Assembly: GCA_964490765.1 (NCBI GenBank)
Contig: CAZBDV010000008.1
Location: forward strand, 43,566-107,565
Length of the DNA stretch: 64,000 nt
Origin: CAZBDV01 sp964490765
Lineage (GTDB): Bacteria; Cloacimonadota; Cloacimonadia; Cloacimonadales; JAJBBL01
Reading direction: 5' to 3'
Shown one piece after another: positions 26,975 through 36,910 of the stretch (position 1 is the first letter of the stretch; every line of letters starts with the position of its first letter). The notes beneath the pieces were generated by a model. That model was not told the origin of the DNA and did no database searches. It was given only the letters and a program-made list of their open reading frames with translations. The position numbers and the translations under genes were made by a program.

Positions 26975-27631
26975 ATGATAGGAGAGAAAATACTGAGTTT
27001 AAAAGAGAGATTGATTTCTGAAGCCAATATCGTAGAGATGATGCTTGCCAGGAGTGTTGAAGGATTGCTGGAAGGGTATTCCGACAAGCTCTTTGAGGTT
27101 ATCAGGCTCGAAAAAGATATCAATAGAATAGAGATCGAGATAGAGGAATTATGCACCAATACTATTGCCCTTTTTCAACCGGAAGCAAAAGATCTGAGAA
27201 CGGTTTTGATGATCTATAAAATCAACAATGATCTCGAGAGAATAGGAGACCAGGCAGTTAATATCTCGGAGAGCAGCCAGTATCTTATCGAACGTCCTGA
27301 ATTGAGAATTCTCAAATCCATTGCCCGGCTGAGTAAGGAGAGTATCGCTATGATCAGGGATAGTATCAGAGCCTTTATCGATGAAGATAATGAACTGGCC
27401 ATAACTGTCTGTGTCCGTGATGCAACAGTCGATGAATTACACGAAGCGATCGTAAAGGAACTGATAGAGCAGATGAGAGATGAGCCGCAGATCATCGAAA
27501 GGGCACTGCATATAATAAGGATATCTCGAAACCTGGAGAGAGTTGCCGACCTTGCTACCAATATAGCAGAAGATACGATCTATATGATCTCAGGCAAGGT
27601 AATCAAGCATCAGACAGCAGAAGAAAGCTAA
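26975..27631 (+). CDS. phoU: Phosphate signalling protein PhoU
   Basis: A 218-residue all-helical protein made of two three-helix PhoU repeats. Conserved blocks are LEKDINRIEIEIEELC and INNDLERIGDQAVNISE in the first repeat, and ISRNLERVADLATNIAED in the second, with the metal-binding ExxxD pattern. PhoU represses PhoR signalling and modulates Pst when phosphate is plentiful. It closes the pst operon, 13 nt after pstB. Confidence 0.94.
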   Translation: MIGEKILSLKERLISEANIVEMMLARSVEGLLEGYSDKLFEVIRLEKDINRIEIEIEELCTNTIALFQPEAKDLRTVLMIYKINNDLERIGDQAVNISESSQYLIERPELRILKSIARLSKESIAMIRDSIRAFIDEDNELAITVCVRDATVDELHEAIVKELIEQMRDEPQIIERALHIIRISRNLERVADLATNIAEDTIYMISGKVIKHQTAEES

Positions 27632-27834
27632 TTGAGCCAGGCAGATTATCTTAATACTACCCGGGTGTTTGCAGGGTAAGGCTTCTCGTTTTATGAATAT
27701 GTTTCTACCATTAGCTTATCAGTATCTCAAGTAGAGATAAGAATCGCTTTAGATTTTTCAAAAAGAGCAGGGTGAAGCTCTTTCTCTTGACTTAATTAAA
27801 TGCCAGCTATCATTGAACTTAGAGGAATAGATAA

Positions 27835-28272
27835 ATGAAAATTGTCTTGCAGAGAGTTAAGAGTTCTACTGTTTCTGTCGAAAATAGGGTAATCGCCTCG
27901 ATAGGTAAGGGATTATTGCTACTACTGGGGATTGATTCGAAAGATGACGGCTCAGAGATACCATGGCTGGCTAAGAAGGTCACGGAGTTGAGGATATTCC
28001 CCGATGAAACTGGAAAGATGAATCTATCAATCAGGGATGTCGGTGGCGAGATTCTCCTCATCTCGCAATTTACCCTTTCGGCTCAGCTTGAGCGGGGAAG
28101 GAGACCCGATTTTTTTACTGCAGCTGAACCGGCGAAAGCAGAGGCAATGTACGAAGAATTTGCCCGGGAAGTTGCTCAGAATGGAGTTGAACCGAAACTG
28201 GGGAGTTTTGGAGCCTATATGGAGGTCGAACTCGTCAATGATGGTCCGGTAACCTTTATCCTTGAGAGATAG
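27835..28272 (+). CDS. dtd: D-aminoacyl-tRNA deacylase
   Basis: A 145-residue DTD protein that hydrolyses D-aminoacyl-tRNA (and glycyl-tRNA-Ala) for quality control. Visible marks are MKIVLQRVKSSTVSVENR, KGLLLLLGI, VGGEILLISQFTLSAQLERG with the catalytic SQxT, and the C-terminal NDGPVTFILE with the Gly-cisPro-type NxGPVT motif. Full length. It starts after AGAGGAA and is separated from phoU by about 200 nt. Confidence 0.95.
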   Translation: MKIVLQRVKSSTVSVENRVIASIGKGLLLLLGIDSKDDGSEIPWLAKKVTELRIFPDETGKMNLSIRDVGGEILLISQFTLSAQLERGRRPDFFTAAEPAKAEAMYEEFAREVAQNGVEPKLGSFGAYMEVELVNDGPVTFILER

Positions 28273-28559
28273 CGACAGATTATCCTGAATCGAAACAACC
28301 TGAAGAACTGAGTTAGGAGCGAAGGATCATATCCTCGCCATCTGATCTTAGCAGGAGAGACATAATTTAAACGCAATCTCAAAACTCCCAGTCAAAAAGG
28401 CAAGACTGCTGAGAACTATTCTGTTCTATTCTCACTGTTTGCTAATAAGGCTAACAGAGAGATAGAGGGGACTTGTTAATCCGTACGATTATCATTGACG
28501 ATAATCAGGGGTCTGATTTTTTGTATGTAAAGAAGAACTAAATATTTATAGGGGGACTA
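28273..28559. other. Intergenic region upstream of nifJ
   Basis: A 287-nt spacer. I see the strong ribosome site of nifJ near its end but no convincing promoter pair, hairpin or small ORF. Confidence 0.4.
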
Positions 28560-31500
28560 ATGCCAAAAGTAAGTAAAAAAACAATGGATGGTAATACAGC
28601 AGCTACCCACGTAGCTTATGCTTTTAGCGAAGTTGCTGCCATATATCCCATCACACCCTCTTCAACGATGGGTGAGTTAGCTGACGCCTGGTCAGCGGAA
28701 GGGCGCAAGAATATATTCGGTTTGCCGGTAGAAGTAGTGGAAATGCAATCGGAAGCAGGAGCAGCCGGAGCGGTTCATGGTTCTCTCTCCGCGGGCGCTA
28801 TGACAACTACTTTTACAGCCTCGCAGGGTTTGATGCTGATGTTGCCCAATATGCACAAGATCGCCGGTGAGATGTTACCTGCAGTCTTTCATGTTTCGGC
28901 TCGTTCACTCGCCTGCCAGTCTCTATCGATATTCGGCGATCATTCTGATGTCATGGCGGCTCGTAATACAGGGTTTGCCTTAATAGCCGGTTGTTCAGTC
29001 CAGGAGGTTCTCGACCTGGCAACTGTATGCCACCTCGCGACACTGAAAGCGAAAGTTCCATTTGTGAACTTCTTTGACGGTTTCAGAACGTCAAACGAAA
29101 TCCAGAAGATAGAGGTTATGGATTACGACTCGCTGAAAGAGCTGGTCGATATGGAATATATCGAAGATTTCCGCAGCAGGGCGATGAATCCCGAAAAACC
29201 AAGGGTCAAGGTCGGTGCTCAGAATCCCGATGTCTATTTCCAGGGACGGGAGACTGTAAATAAATACTATGAGGCCACACCCGATATAGTACAGGAATAT
29301 ATGGACCTGTTTGCCAGACAATTTGGCAGAGAGTATCACTGTTTCGATTATGTTGGAGCACCAGATGCAGATAAGGTTATAGTTGCTATGGGTAGTGGCT
29401 GTGATACAATCGACGAAACTATTAAATATCTCAATGAGCAGGACTATAAGGTTGGCTTGATCAAAGTAAGGCTATACAGGCCGTTTGATGTTGAAAGGTT
29501 TAAAAAGGCTCTACCCGGTTCAGTTAAGAAGATTGCCGTATTGGATAGAACGAAAGAGCCGGGAGCAATTGGTGAACCTTTATATCTCGATGTTGTCTCT
29601 GCTCTCAAAGATAGACAGGATATCAATATCATAGGTGGAAGATACGGACTATCATCTAAAGAGTTTACACCTTCGATGGTGAAGGCTGTTTATGATCATC
29701 TCGATGGTAAAGCCTTTCATGGCTTCACTGTCGGTATAAACGACGATGTAAGCAATCTCTCCCTCCCGGTCAAGGATCATATTAATACGATCCCGGAAGG
29801 GACTATCAGCTGTAAATTCTGGGGACTTGGTTCTGACGGAACAGTAGGTGCTAACAAGAACTCGATCAAGATAATTGGTGATAGTACCGATATGTATGCT
29901 CAGGGTTATTTCCAGTATGATTCCAAGAAATCGGGTGGCATAACCAGAAGTCATCTCCGTTTCGGTAAAAAACCGATCGAATCTGCTTATCTTGTTCAGA
30001 ATGCCGATTTCATTGCCTGTCATAATCAGGCCTTTATCGGCAGATATGATATTCTGGAAGGGATTAAAGAAAACGGGACATTTCTGCTCAACTCCAACTG
30101 GTCTTCCGACGAAGTATTCTGTCATCTGACCAGGGATATGCAGGAGACGATCATTAAGAAGAAGATCAAATTCTATAATATAGATGCTCTAAAGATTGCT
30201 AATGCGGTAGGGCTTGGTAGCAGAATCAATTCTGTAATGCAGACAGCCTTCTTCCTGATATCTGGTGTTCTTGACCGACAGGAAGCGATCAAATTGATCA
30301 AGGATGCTATCCAGAAGACCTATCAGAAGAAGGGAGAGAACGTTGTCAAGATGAACTGGGATGCAGTTGACAGAACTGATGAAGCTCTACAGGAGATCAC
30401 GATACCTGAAAAGGCTCCCGAAAAATGTGGCGAGATGAAGAAACTCATTCCTGATGACTCTGACCAATATACGAAAGAGGTAATAGAGAGGATAATGAGA
30501 GAAAAAGGTGACGAGATTCCCGTATCGATGATGCCACTCGATGGATATGTCCCCTCCGGTACTACCCAGCTTGAGAAGAGAGGTGTTTCAGCCTTTGTTC
30601 CTCGCTGGATCTCAGAAAAATGTATACAGTGTAACCGCTGCTCTTTCGTCTGCCCTCACGCTGCGATCAGAGCAAAATTGATCGATCCGAAGAGACTCGA
30701 TGATGCACCAAAGTCCTTCACAACTCTGGAAACTAAAGGGAAAGATGCGGATAAATACAGATTCAAGGTTCAGGTATATATAGAGGATTGCCAGGGTTGT
30801 AAGAACTGTGTTATCGAATGCCCCGTTCAAGCTCTGGAGATGAAACCTGTAGAAGAGGAGAGAAAAGCTGGAGAATATGAAAATGAACTCTTCTTTGATA
30901 CGCTCCCCTATGATATAATGGGTGAGATGGTTAAAGAGACGACTGTTAAGGGAAGTCAGTTCAAAAAACCGTTACTCGAGTTCTCAGGTGCCTGTGCCGG
31001 TTGTGGTGAGACACCTTATGTCAAGTTGATTACTCAGCTTTACGGTGACAGAATGATTATAGCAAACGCTACCGGTTGTTCATCGATCTGGGGAGGAACT
31101 TTCCCGAGTATTCCCTATTGTAAGAATGCCGATGGAGAGGGTCCAACCTGGGCAAATTCACTCTTCGAAGATAATGCTGAATACGGATTCGGAATGCGGC
31201 TGGCTGTCGATTCTAACCGTCGTATATTGGGTCATAATATAAACATACTGCTGGAGAAAGGGACCGACAGAGAGCTGGAGAAATTATTGAAAAAGGCGAA
31301 AGAACTCTGGAACGAAACGGGAGAAGAAGCAAAAGAGAATGTCCGATTGATCAAAAAGTTGTTACCGAAAGTACTCGGTAATGCCGAAACAGATCCCATC
31401 GTTAAGAGAATAATTGAACTGCAGCACTACTTCATCAAAAAGAGTGTCTGGGCCTTTGGCGGTGACGGCTGGGCTTATGATATAGGTTACGGTGGACTCG

Positions 31501-32084
31501 ATCACGTTTTGGCCAGTAACAGGAATGTTAATATTCTGGTTCTCGATACTGAGGTATATTCCAATACCGGTGGACAGGCTTCCAAAGCTACTCCTCTCGG
31601 TGCAGTCGCTAAGTTTGCCGAATCGGGCAAGAAGACAATAAAGAAAGATCTCGGTATGATGCTTATGAGCTACGGCTATATATATGTTGCCTCCGTTTCG
31701 ATGGGTTATGATAAAAACCAGTTAATGAAAGCGATAACCGAAGCTGAAAGCTATGACGGCCCTTCCATTGTGATAGCCTATGCACCCTGTATAAATCACG
31801 GACTCGATATGTCATTGACCCAGAAAGAGGAAAAGCTGGCTGTCGATTCGGGATACTGGATTCTTTATCGCTACGATCCACGTTTGAAAGAAGTGGGCAA
31901 AAACCCGTTACAGCTGGATTCCAAAGAACCTACTGCTAAGGTGACAGAGCTGCTCGATAACGAAAGAAGATATAGTTCGCTCAAGCATACTTTTCCGGAA
32001 AATTACGATCAATATCGTTCCGAAATGGAAAAATTCGTTAAGGAACGATACGCTAAATATAAGAAGATGACCGAACTGCTCTAA
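28560..32084 (+). CDS. nifJ: Pyruvate:ferredoxin (flavodoxin) oxidoreductase
   Basis: A single-chain PFOR of 1174 residues, the normal length. It oxidises pyruvate to acetyl-CoA and CO2 and reduces ferredoxin. In order: domain I with IYPITPSSTMGELADAW, and SAGAMTTTFTASQGLMLMLP; the CoA/transketolase-like domains; a two-cluster ferredoxin domain (CIQCNRCSFVCPHA and CQGCKNCVIECPV, about 685-760); CAGCGETPY and then the TPP-binding GGDGWAYDIGYGGLDH, with NTGGQASKATPLG. It is central to anaerobic fermentation and the likely source of reduced ferredoxin for the AOR/NAD complex at 38-43 kb. A strong intrinsic terminator follows. Confidence 0.97.
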   Translation: MPKVSKKTMDGNTAATHVAYAFSEVAAIYPITPSSTMGELADAWSAEGRKNIFGLPVEVVEMQSEAGAAGAVHGSLSAGAMTTTFTASQGLMLMLPNMHKIAGEMLPAVFHVSARSLACQSLSIFGDHSDVMAARNTGFALIAGCSVQEVLDLATVCHLATLKAKVPFVNFFDGFRTSNEIQKIEVMDYDSLKELVDMEYIEDFRSRAMNPEKPRVKVGAQNPDVYFQGRETVNKYYEATPDIVQEYMDLFARQFGREYHCFDYVGAPDADKVIVAMGSGCDTIDETIKYLNEQDYKVGLIKVRLYRPFDVERFKKALPGSVKKIAVLDRTKEPGAIGEPLYLDVVSALKDRQDINIIGGRYGLSSKEFTPSMVKAVYDHLDGKAFHGFTVGINDDVSNLSLPVKDHINTIPEGTISCKFWGLGSDGTVGANKNSIKIIGDSTDMYAQGYFQYDSKKSGGITRSHLRFGKKPIESAYLVQNADFIACHNQAFIGRYDILEGIKENGTFLLNSNWSSDEVFCHLTRDMQETIIKKKIKFYNIDALKIANAVGLGSRINSVMQTAFFLISGVLDRQEAIKLIKDAIQKTYQKKGENVVKMNWDAVDRTDEALQEITIPEKAPEKCGEMKKLIPDDSDQYTKEVIERIMREKGDEIPVSMMPLDGYVPSGTTQLEKRGVSAFVPRWISEKCIQCNRCSFVCPHAAIRAKLIDPKRLDDAPKSFTTLETKGKDADKYRFKVQVYIEDCQGCKNCVIECPVQALEMKPVEEERKAGEYENELFFDTLPYDIMGEMVKETTVKGSQFKKPLLEFSGACAGCGETPYVKLITQLYGDRMIIANATGCSSIWGGTFPSIPYCKNADGEGPTWANSLFEDNAEYGFGMRLAVDSNRRILGHNINILLEKGTDRELEKLLKKAKELWNETGEEAKENVRLIKKLLPKVLGNAETDPIVKRIIELQHYFIKKSVWAFGGDGWAYDIGYGGLDHVLASNRNVNILVLDTEVYSNTGGQASKATPLGAVAKFAESGKKTIKKDLGMMLMSYGYIYVASVSMGYDKNQLMKAITEAESYDGPSIVIAYAPCINHGLDMSLTQKEEKLAVDSGYWILYRYDPRLKEVGKNPLQLDSKEPTAKVTELLDNERRYSSLKHTFPENYDQYRSEMEKFVKERYAKYKKMTELL

Positions 32085-32111
32085 GAGAGATTCCGGTCAT
32101 GTATTTGAGAG

Positions 32112-32143
32112 AGGTCCCCGAATTCTATTCGGGGACCTTTGTT
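32112..32143 (+). terminator. Rho-independent terminator after nifJ
   Basis: AGGTCCCCGAAT (32112-32123) and ATTCGGGGACCT (32127-32138) form a perfect 12-bp stem with a 3-nt loop, followed by TTGTT. This is a classic intrinsic terminator. Confidence 0.9.
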
Positions 32144-32213
32144 ATATAATCCTCTATGAGGAACAGATATACAACAGGATAATGTTCTAAACGGTTTTGG
32201 ACAGCTGGTTGTA

Positions 32214-32969
32214 TTACTTTCCAGCAAGATACTCAGAGTTCACAAAGCTCTGCCATCCTTTCCAGAAATTATCTTCACTCGTTCCGTAGGTAGCTTCTAT
32301 ATCACCCCGGTTCTGTAAAAATTCTTTTAAGGTTTGTATACCCCAAGTCTCGGTGATGTATTCTACAAGGCTGTAACCAAACTGAAAGCTGTTGGGTATG
32401 GAGTTCAACTCTTCGAAAGAGGGAAATTTGTCTTCCTGCAGAGAATCCAAACGAGCAAGATCGGCCCTTTGCCCAGCCATGTATAGAGAGATCCCTTCCC
32501 AAAGCCAATAGGGGATCTCTCTGGGGTCGACGATGTTATGAACCATAACGTGTGTGAATTCGTGAACCGGGAGTTTTTCTGTCATCTCCTGATATGACAC
32601 AGGAAGATTAGGGCTCAGTGGTGATGCCATACTGAACTCATTATTGTCCGATATAGTTCCTAGAACCCAGTTGGGAGAACCTTCCATATTGACCCCCTTA
32701 TGAAATTCTTCTATCGTCGGATAAACCTTAACTACAGTCTTGGGAATGTTCTTTCCCATCTGTAGAGAAGTGACTATAAAAACATAATTACTCTCCAAGC
32801 TCTCAACCAGATCATAAAGATAATCCGGTTCCTCCTCATAAACTTGAATTATGAAATGCTCTGTCTCCAGCACCATCTCTCCTCCAATAACTTCATACTG
32901 GCCTTGCAGCAGTCCAGTGAAGATCAGTAATGAGATAAAAGTACCTGCTGTGATAAACCCCCTTTCCAT
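32214..32969 (-). CDS. Secreted peptidase-MA-like gluzincin metallopeptidase
   Basis: A 251-residue exported protein. The signal peptide covers about 1-23. The zinc motif is PVHEFTHVMVHNI (HExxH), and the third ligand is likely the Glu in YWLWEGISLYMAGQ about 25 residues later, the gluzincin spacing seen in peptidase MA family (collagenase-like) proteins. The N-terminal half (VETEHFIIQVYEEEPDYLYD-type, with FIIQVYEEE visible) fits these families. It may trim proteins in the periplasm or outside. It is divergent from mutL. Confidence 0.72.
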   Translation of the reverse strand: MERGFITAGTFISLLIFTGLLQGQYEVIGGEMVLETEHFIIQVYEEEPDYLYDLVESLESNYVFIVTSLQMGKNIPKTVVKVYPTIEEFHKGVNMEGSPNWVLGTISDNNEFSMASPLSPNLPVSYQEMTEKLPVHEFTHVMVHNIVDPREIPYWLWEGISLYMAGQRADLARLDSLQEDKFPSFEELNSIPNSFQFGYSLVEYITETWGIQTLKEFLQNRGDIEATYGTSEDNFWKGWQSFVNSEYLAGK

Positions 32970-33101
32970 ATACCCTCCAACCGGGAATTGTCAGTATAAG
33001 GACCCATCATTTCCAGGGTAAACCTGATTTCCTAATTTATGTTACTTATAATAAAAGTGAATTATTATGTCAATATCGGTTTTGTTAGCTTGACAAAACT
33101 G

Positions 33102-33130
33102 TTGACACAGGGAGATGGATACACTATCTT
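33102..33130 (+). promoter_or_regulatory. Sigma-70-type promoter for mutL
   Basis: TTGACA (33102-33107), a 17-nt spacer, then TATCTT (33125-33130). The predicted start near 33137 leaves a leader of about 57 nt before the mutL ATG. The -35 is a perfect consensus match and the -10 matches 4 of 6. Confidence 0.55.
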
Positions 33131-33193
33131 ATTTATCAATAGGATGCTGTTAGTCAACACGAATTACGAGACACAAAATTCCATAGAGGTGAG

Positions 33194-35050
33194 ATGAATA
33201 GAATCAAGGTTTTAGCAGAAGAGGTTACCAATAAGATAGCAGCGGGAGAGATCATTGACCGTCCTGTTTCGATAGTAAAAGAACTCGTTGAGAATGCAAT
33301 TGATGCAGAAGCGACAAAAATTACTGTTCTCGTTGATAGGGGTGGTAAGAATAAGATCCAGGTTATAGATAACGGTATCGGGATGAGTGAAGAGGACGCA
33401 CTCCTCGCCTTAGAACGTCATGCAACTAGCAAGATTCGTAATGTTGAGGATATTATCACGATCTCATCTCTCGGATTTCGCGGTGAGGCCATACCTAGTA
33501 TTGCATCGGTAAGCAAATTCGAGATGATCACTAAAGATGAAGACAGTGCTGCAGCGACGAAAATCGAGGCCGAATTTGGTAACATCAAGAATGTCGGTAA
33601 AGTTCCGGCTAACAGAGGAACTGAGTTCACTATAAAGCGTTTATTCGATAATCTCCCTCCCCGTAAGAGTTTTCTCAAGACCGAACAGGTCGAACTGAAA
33701 CATATAACCGATTACATCCACTATCAGGCACTTACCTTTCCCGGAATCCACCTGAGACTGATCAGTAACGGGCAGGAAAAACTGAACTATCCCGCAGTTG
33801 AGGATAAGGATCTCCGGCTTTCTGCTGTTCTCGGTAGTGATTTCTATAAACAGGATTTTTTGAAAATTGCTGCCGGAGACAGGCAAGTCTTCATGGAGGG
33901 TTATATTGCCGGACTGGAAGAAACGAAGGACAGGATGACCGATTTTCGTTATATCTTCATTAATGGCAGGTTTATCCGTGACCGTATCGTGCTTCATTCC
34001 ATTCGGACAGCTTACGAACCTTTCATCAAAAAATACCGCATATTTCAACAGGGTAAAACACCACCCTACATACTCTTTCTCCGGATAGACCCGGAACTGA
34101 TAGATTTTAACGTGCATCCTGCCAAATTGGAGGTCAGGTTTCGTGATCCTCATCTGGTACATAATTTTATTAAATCAACGATAGTACAGACTCTACTTGA
34201 TTATCAGGAGAGTAAGTTTCAGATAGCCAGAAAGAAGTTCGATATCACCGGCAAAGAGGGGATGCCCACCTTGATGGAGAAACAGATCATGGCGAAGAAG
34301 GGGAGCAAGAAAGAGTTGAAGCAGATGAATGTCATTTTGAACGATCTTTACCAACCCGATCTCTTTCGGTCTGCAACTGTGACAGGAGAATCCGGAAACA
34401 GAGCTGAGGCCGGCATCTCTACTGCAGACCAGAAATTGTTCCCTTCAGATCTCTACCTACCCTCGGAAGAGGAGGTGGTTAATCCCTGGCAGTTGCATAA
34501 CAGCTATATACTCGTCCAGAGTGATGACGGACTCATTATCATCGATCAGCATGCAGCACACGAGCGAATAATCTATGAAAAGGTATTCCATCGTATGTGT
34601 GGAGTTCCAGCAGAATCTCAAAAGATGCTCTTTCCTATTGTTGTAGATATCCCGCCTATTCTGAAGCCGACTGTTTCGCTCCTTCTGGAGGAGAATCCTG
34701 AATTACTGAAAATGGTAGGGTTTTCTCTCAAGACCTTCAGTGGTGATTCGGTGGTAATCGAAGAAATACCAGTAGAACTTGGGAACTGGGATGGAGGAGA
34801 GGTCTTCAAGGATATTCTCTATCAACTTCAGGATGAATACAAAGAGACGGAAGATTTTCGTGACAGTATTGCCAAAGCAGTATCCTGCAAGGCTGCTATC
34901 AAGGCGGGGGAGAAGATCTCTCGTAAAGAGATGCTGCAGTTAATAAACGATCTTTTTGCCTGTCAGGTTCCCTACTTTTGCCCCCACGGCAGACCGGTAC
35001 TGATTAAATTCACCCTAACTGAACTGGAAAGAAAATTCAAACGTATATGA
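33194..35050 (+). CDS. mutL: DNA mismatch repair protein MutL, endonuclease type
   Basis: A 618-residue MutL. The N-terminal GHKL ATPase has IAAGEIIDRPVSIVKELVEN, NAIDAEATKI, DNGIGMSEED and LGFRGEAIPSIASVS. The C-terminal dimerisation domain contains the endonuclease signature DQHAAHERIIYE (DQHA-x2-E-x4-E), CKAAIKAGE and FCPHGRPV. It therefore nicks DNA itself, as in bacteria lacking MutH. The stop overlaps the miaA start (ATGA), the common mutL-miaA arrangement. Confidence 0.96.
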   Translation: MNRIKVLAEEVTNKIAAGEIIDRPVSIVKELVENAIDAEATKITVLVDRGGKNKIQVIDNGIGMSEEDALLALERHATSKIRNVEDIITISSLGFRGEAIPSIASVSKFEMITKDEDSAAATKIEAEFGNIKNVGKVPANRGTEFTIKRLFDNLPPRKSFLKTEQVELKHITDYIHYQALTFPGIHLRLISNGQEKLNYPAVEDKDLRLSAVLGSDFYKQDFLKIAAGDRQVFMEGYIAGLEETKDRMTDFRYIFINGRFIRDRIVLHSIRTAYEPFIKKYRIFQQGKTPPYILFLRIDPELIDFNVHPAKLEVRFRDPHLVHNFIKSTIVQTLLDYQESKFQIARKKFDITGKEGMPTLMEKQIMAKKGSKKELKQMNVILNDLYQPDLFRSATVTGESGNRAEAGISTADQKLFPSDLYLPSEEEVVNPWQLHNSYILVQSDDGLIIIDQHAAHERIIYEKVFHRMCGVPAESQKMLFPIVVDIPPILKPTVSLLLEENPELLKMVGFSLKTFSGDSVVIEEIPVELGNWDGGEVFKDILYQLQDEYKETEDFRDSIAKAVSCKAAIKAGEKISRKEMLQLINDLFACQVPYFCPHGRPVLIKFTLTELERKFKRI

Positions 35051-35982
35051 TACCACTCATTGTTATCGAAGGGCCTACTGCTGTAGGTAAGAGCAGAATT
35101 GCTCTGCAGTTAGCAGAGAAACTGGGGAATGAGATTATCTCGGCTGATTCCAGACAGATATATCGCTATATGGATATCGGTACAGCCAAACCAACCGTGG
35201 AAGAGAGAAAGAGGGTAGAACATCATCTAGTCGATATTATTGAACCCTATCAGGAGTATAGTGCCGGACAGTACGCCGTCGATGCTGCTGCTATTATCAG
35301 AGAATTGCAAGCAGAGAGTAAGGTTCCGATCGTTTGCGGAGGAACCGGTTTCTATATCAAATCATTACTGGAAGGGCTTTTCGAAGCTCCGGCGATTCCT
35401 GCTACTATAAGGGAAGATCTCAGAGCACTGGAAGATAGCAAAGGTACAGAATACCTCAATAACATGCTGAAGAAGATCGATCCACTCTCGGCAGAGAGGA
35501 TACATCCCAACGACAGCTACCGGATAAAGAGAGCTCTTGAAGTCTGGATAACAACTGGGAAAGGTATGGGGCAACACTGGGAAGAACAGAAGAGTTCCGG
35601 TCGGGATTACAAACCTTTCCGTATTCTCGTTACCGAAGATCGGCAGGTTCTCTATGAAAGAATCAATAAACGCATTGATATGATGATAGATAAGGGACTG
35701 ATAGATGAAATTCGTCTCCTGCTCAATCGGGGATATAAAGAGGATGATCCCGGTATGACATCTGTCGGATATCGAGAATTTATCCCCTTCATAAGAGAGA
35801 ATGCTTCTTTCTTCTCCTGTCTGGAAGAGGCTAAACAGAATAGCCGCAATTATGCTAAACGACAGTTCACCTGGTACCGTAAAATCGATTTCGATTTAGT
35901 TATCGAAAGTAATCACGATATCTCTGACCTCAATGCGAGGATCAAAAACTTCTTGGAAAAGAGCGATAAAACGTTATCTTGA
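35047..35982 (+). CDS. miaA: tRNA dimethylallyltransferase
   Basis: A 311-residue enzyme that prenylates A37 of UNN-reading tRNAs. It has the P-loop IEGPTAVGKSRIALQLA, then ISADSRQIYRYMDIGTAKPT, VDIIEPYQEYSAGQY, CGGTGFYIKSLLEGL and GMTSVGYREF, all typical MiaA. Normal length. Translationally coupled to mutL. Confidence 0.96.
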   Translation: MIPLIVIEGPTAVGKSRIALQLAEKLGNEIISADSRQIYRYMDIGTAKPTVEERKRVEHHLVDIIEPYQEYSAGQYAVDAAAIIRELQAESKVPIVCGGTGFYIKSLLEGLFEAPAIPATIREDLRALEDSKGTEYLNNMLKKIDPLSAERIHPNDSYRIKRALEVWITTGKGMGQHWEEQKSSGRDYKPFRILVTEDRQVLYERINKRIDMMIDKGLIDEIRLLLNRGYKEDDPGMTSVGYREFIPFIRENASFFSCLEEAKQNSRNYAKRQFTWYRKIDFDLVIESNHDISDLNARIKNFLEKSDKTLS

Positions 35983-36036
35983 GAAGTAAAGAAGCAATAA
36001 TGTCCAATAAATATAGGCTAAGGAGGAGGGTAGTAG

Positions 36037-36897
36037 ATGATTGTTGCCCGTGTAAATGACTATGAGATCGAAGATAGAGAATTCCTACAAGAGTTGAAAC
36101 GACTACTGAAAGAGAACGAAAATAATCGTCCCGACAGGGAACTGTCAGACGTGGCTCTCGATAAACTCATTGATGGAGCTCTGGTACTGCAAAGGGCAAA
36201 ACTGGAAAACATACTGGTCCCGGAAGATGAAGTGCAAAAGGAGATGATAGAGTTTCAGATGAGGTTCAAGTCTCCCGAAGAATTTGAATCCCTCCTCTCC
36301 TGCTCCGGATGTACTCAAAAAGAGATTATGGAAAGACTCCGTGATAAACTGATGATACGAAAATACCTGGAGAGTTGTGTCGATAACGATTTTTCTGTCG
36401 ATGAAGAATACCTGCAGAACTTCTACAGCAAAAATATTGGACTCTTCAAAAATGATAGGATGGTAAGGGTTTCGCATATTCTGATCTCTCTTGACAAAGG
36501 TCTGGAAAAGGCCAGAGAGATAAGAGACAAGATAGAGACAAAGAAAGATTTCTTTGATATGGCAGAGAAATGTTCTGAATGTCCCAGCAATTGTCATGCA
36601 GGAGATTTGGGATATATAGTGGAAGGGAAAATGGTGAAAGAGTTCGATGATGTAGCCTTTAAATTGCAAGTAGATGAGATCAGTCAACCCATTGAAACCA
36701 AACATGGATATCATATAATCATCGTCACAGATAAAAGAGAGGCAGGTACTCTCACCTTTGAAGAAGTTAAAGAACCGCTTATCAAGAGATTGCAGCAGAT
36801 AGATTTCGAGTTAAAACTTGAGAAGCATCTGAAAGAACTTCGTGAGAAGGCTGATATCTATATCAATGAAGAATTTATAGAGTCACTAAAGGAATAA
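36037..36897 (+). CDS. Parvulin-type peptidyl-prolyl isomerase without signal peptide (NifM/SurA-like)
   Basis: A 286-residue protein. The N-terminal 120 residues are helical and SurA/PrsA-N-like. The parvulin domain (about 145-240) shows RVSHILISLDKGLEKA, FFDMAEKCSECPS, GDLGYIVEGKMVKEFDD and ISQPIETKHGYHIIIV. No signal peptide or lipobox is visible, unlike SurA or PrsA, so it is probably cytosolic and NifM-like in layout. CSECPSNC is an unusual cysteine cluster inside the parvulin domain. It lies between miaA and pdxJ, 13 nt before pdxJ. Confidence 0.8.
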   Translation: MIVARVNDYEIEDREFLQELKRLLKENENNRPDRELSDVALDKLIDGALVLQRAKLENILVPEDEVQKEMIEFQMRFKSPEEFESLLSCSGCTQKEIMERLRDKLMIRKYLESCVDNDFSVDEEYLQNFYSKNIGLFKNDRMVRVSHILISLDKGLEKAREIRDKIETKKDFFDMAEKCSECPSNCHAGDLGYIVEGKMVKEFDDVAFKLQVDEISQPIETKHGYHIIIVTDKREAGTLTFEEVKEPLIKRLQQIDFELKLEKHLKELREKADIYINEEFIESLKE

Positions 36898-36910
36898 GGA
36901 GCAGAATAAA

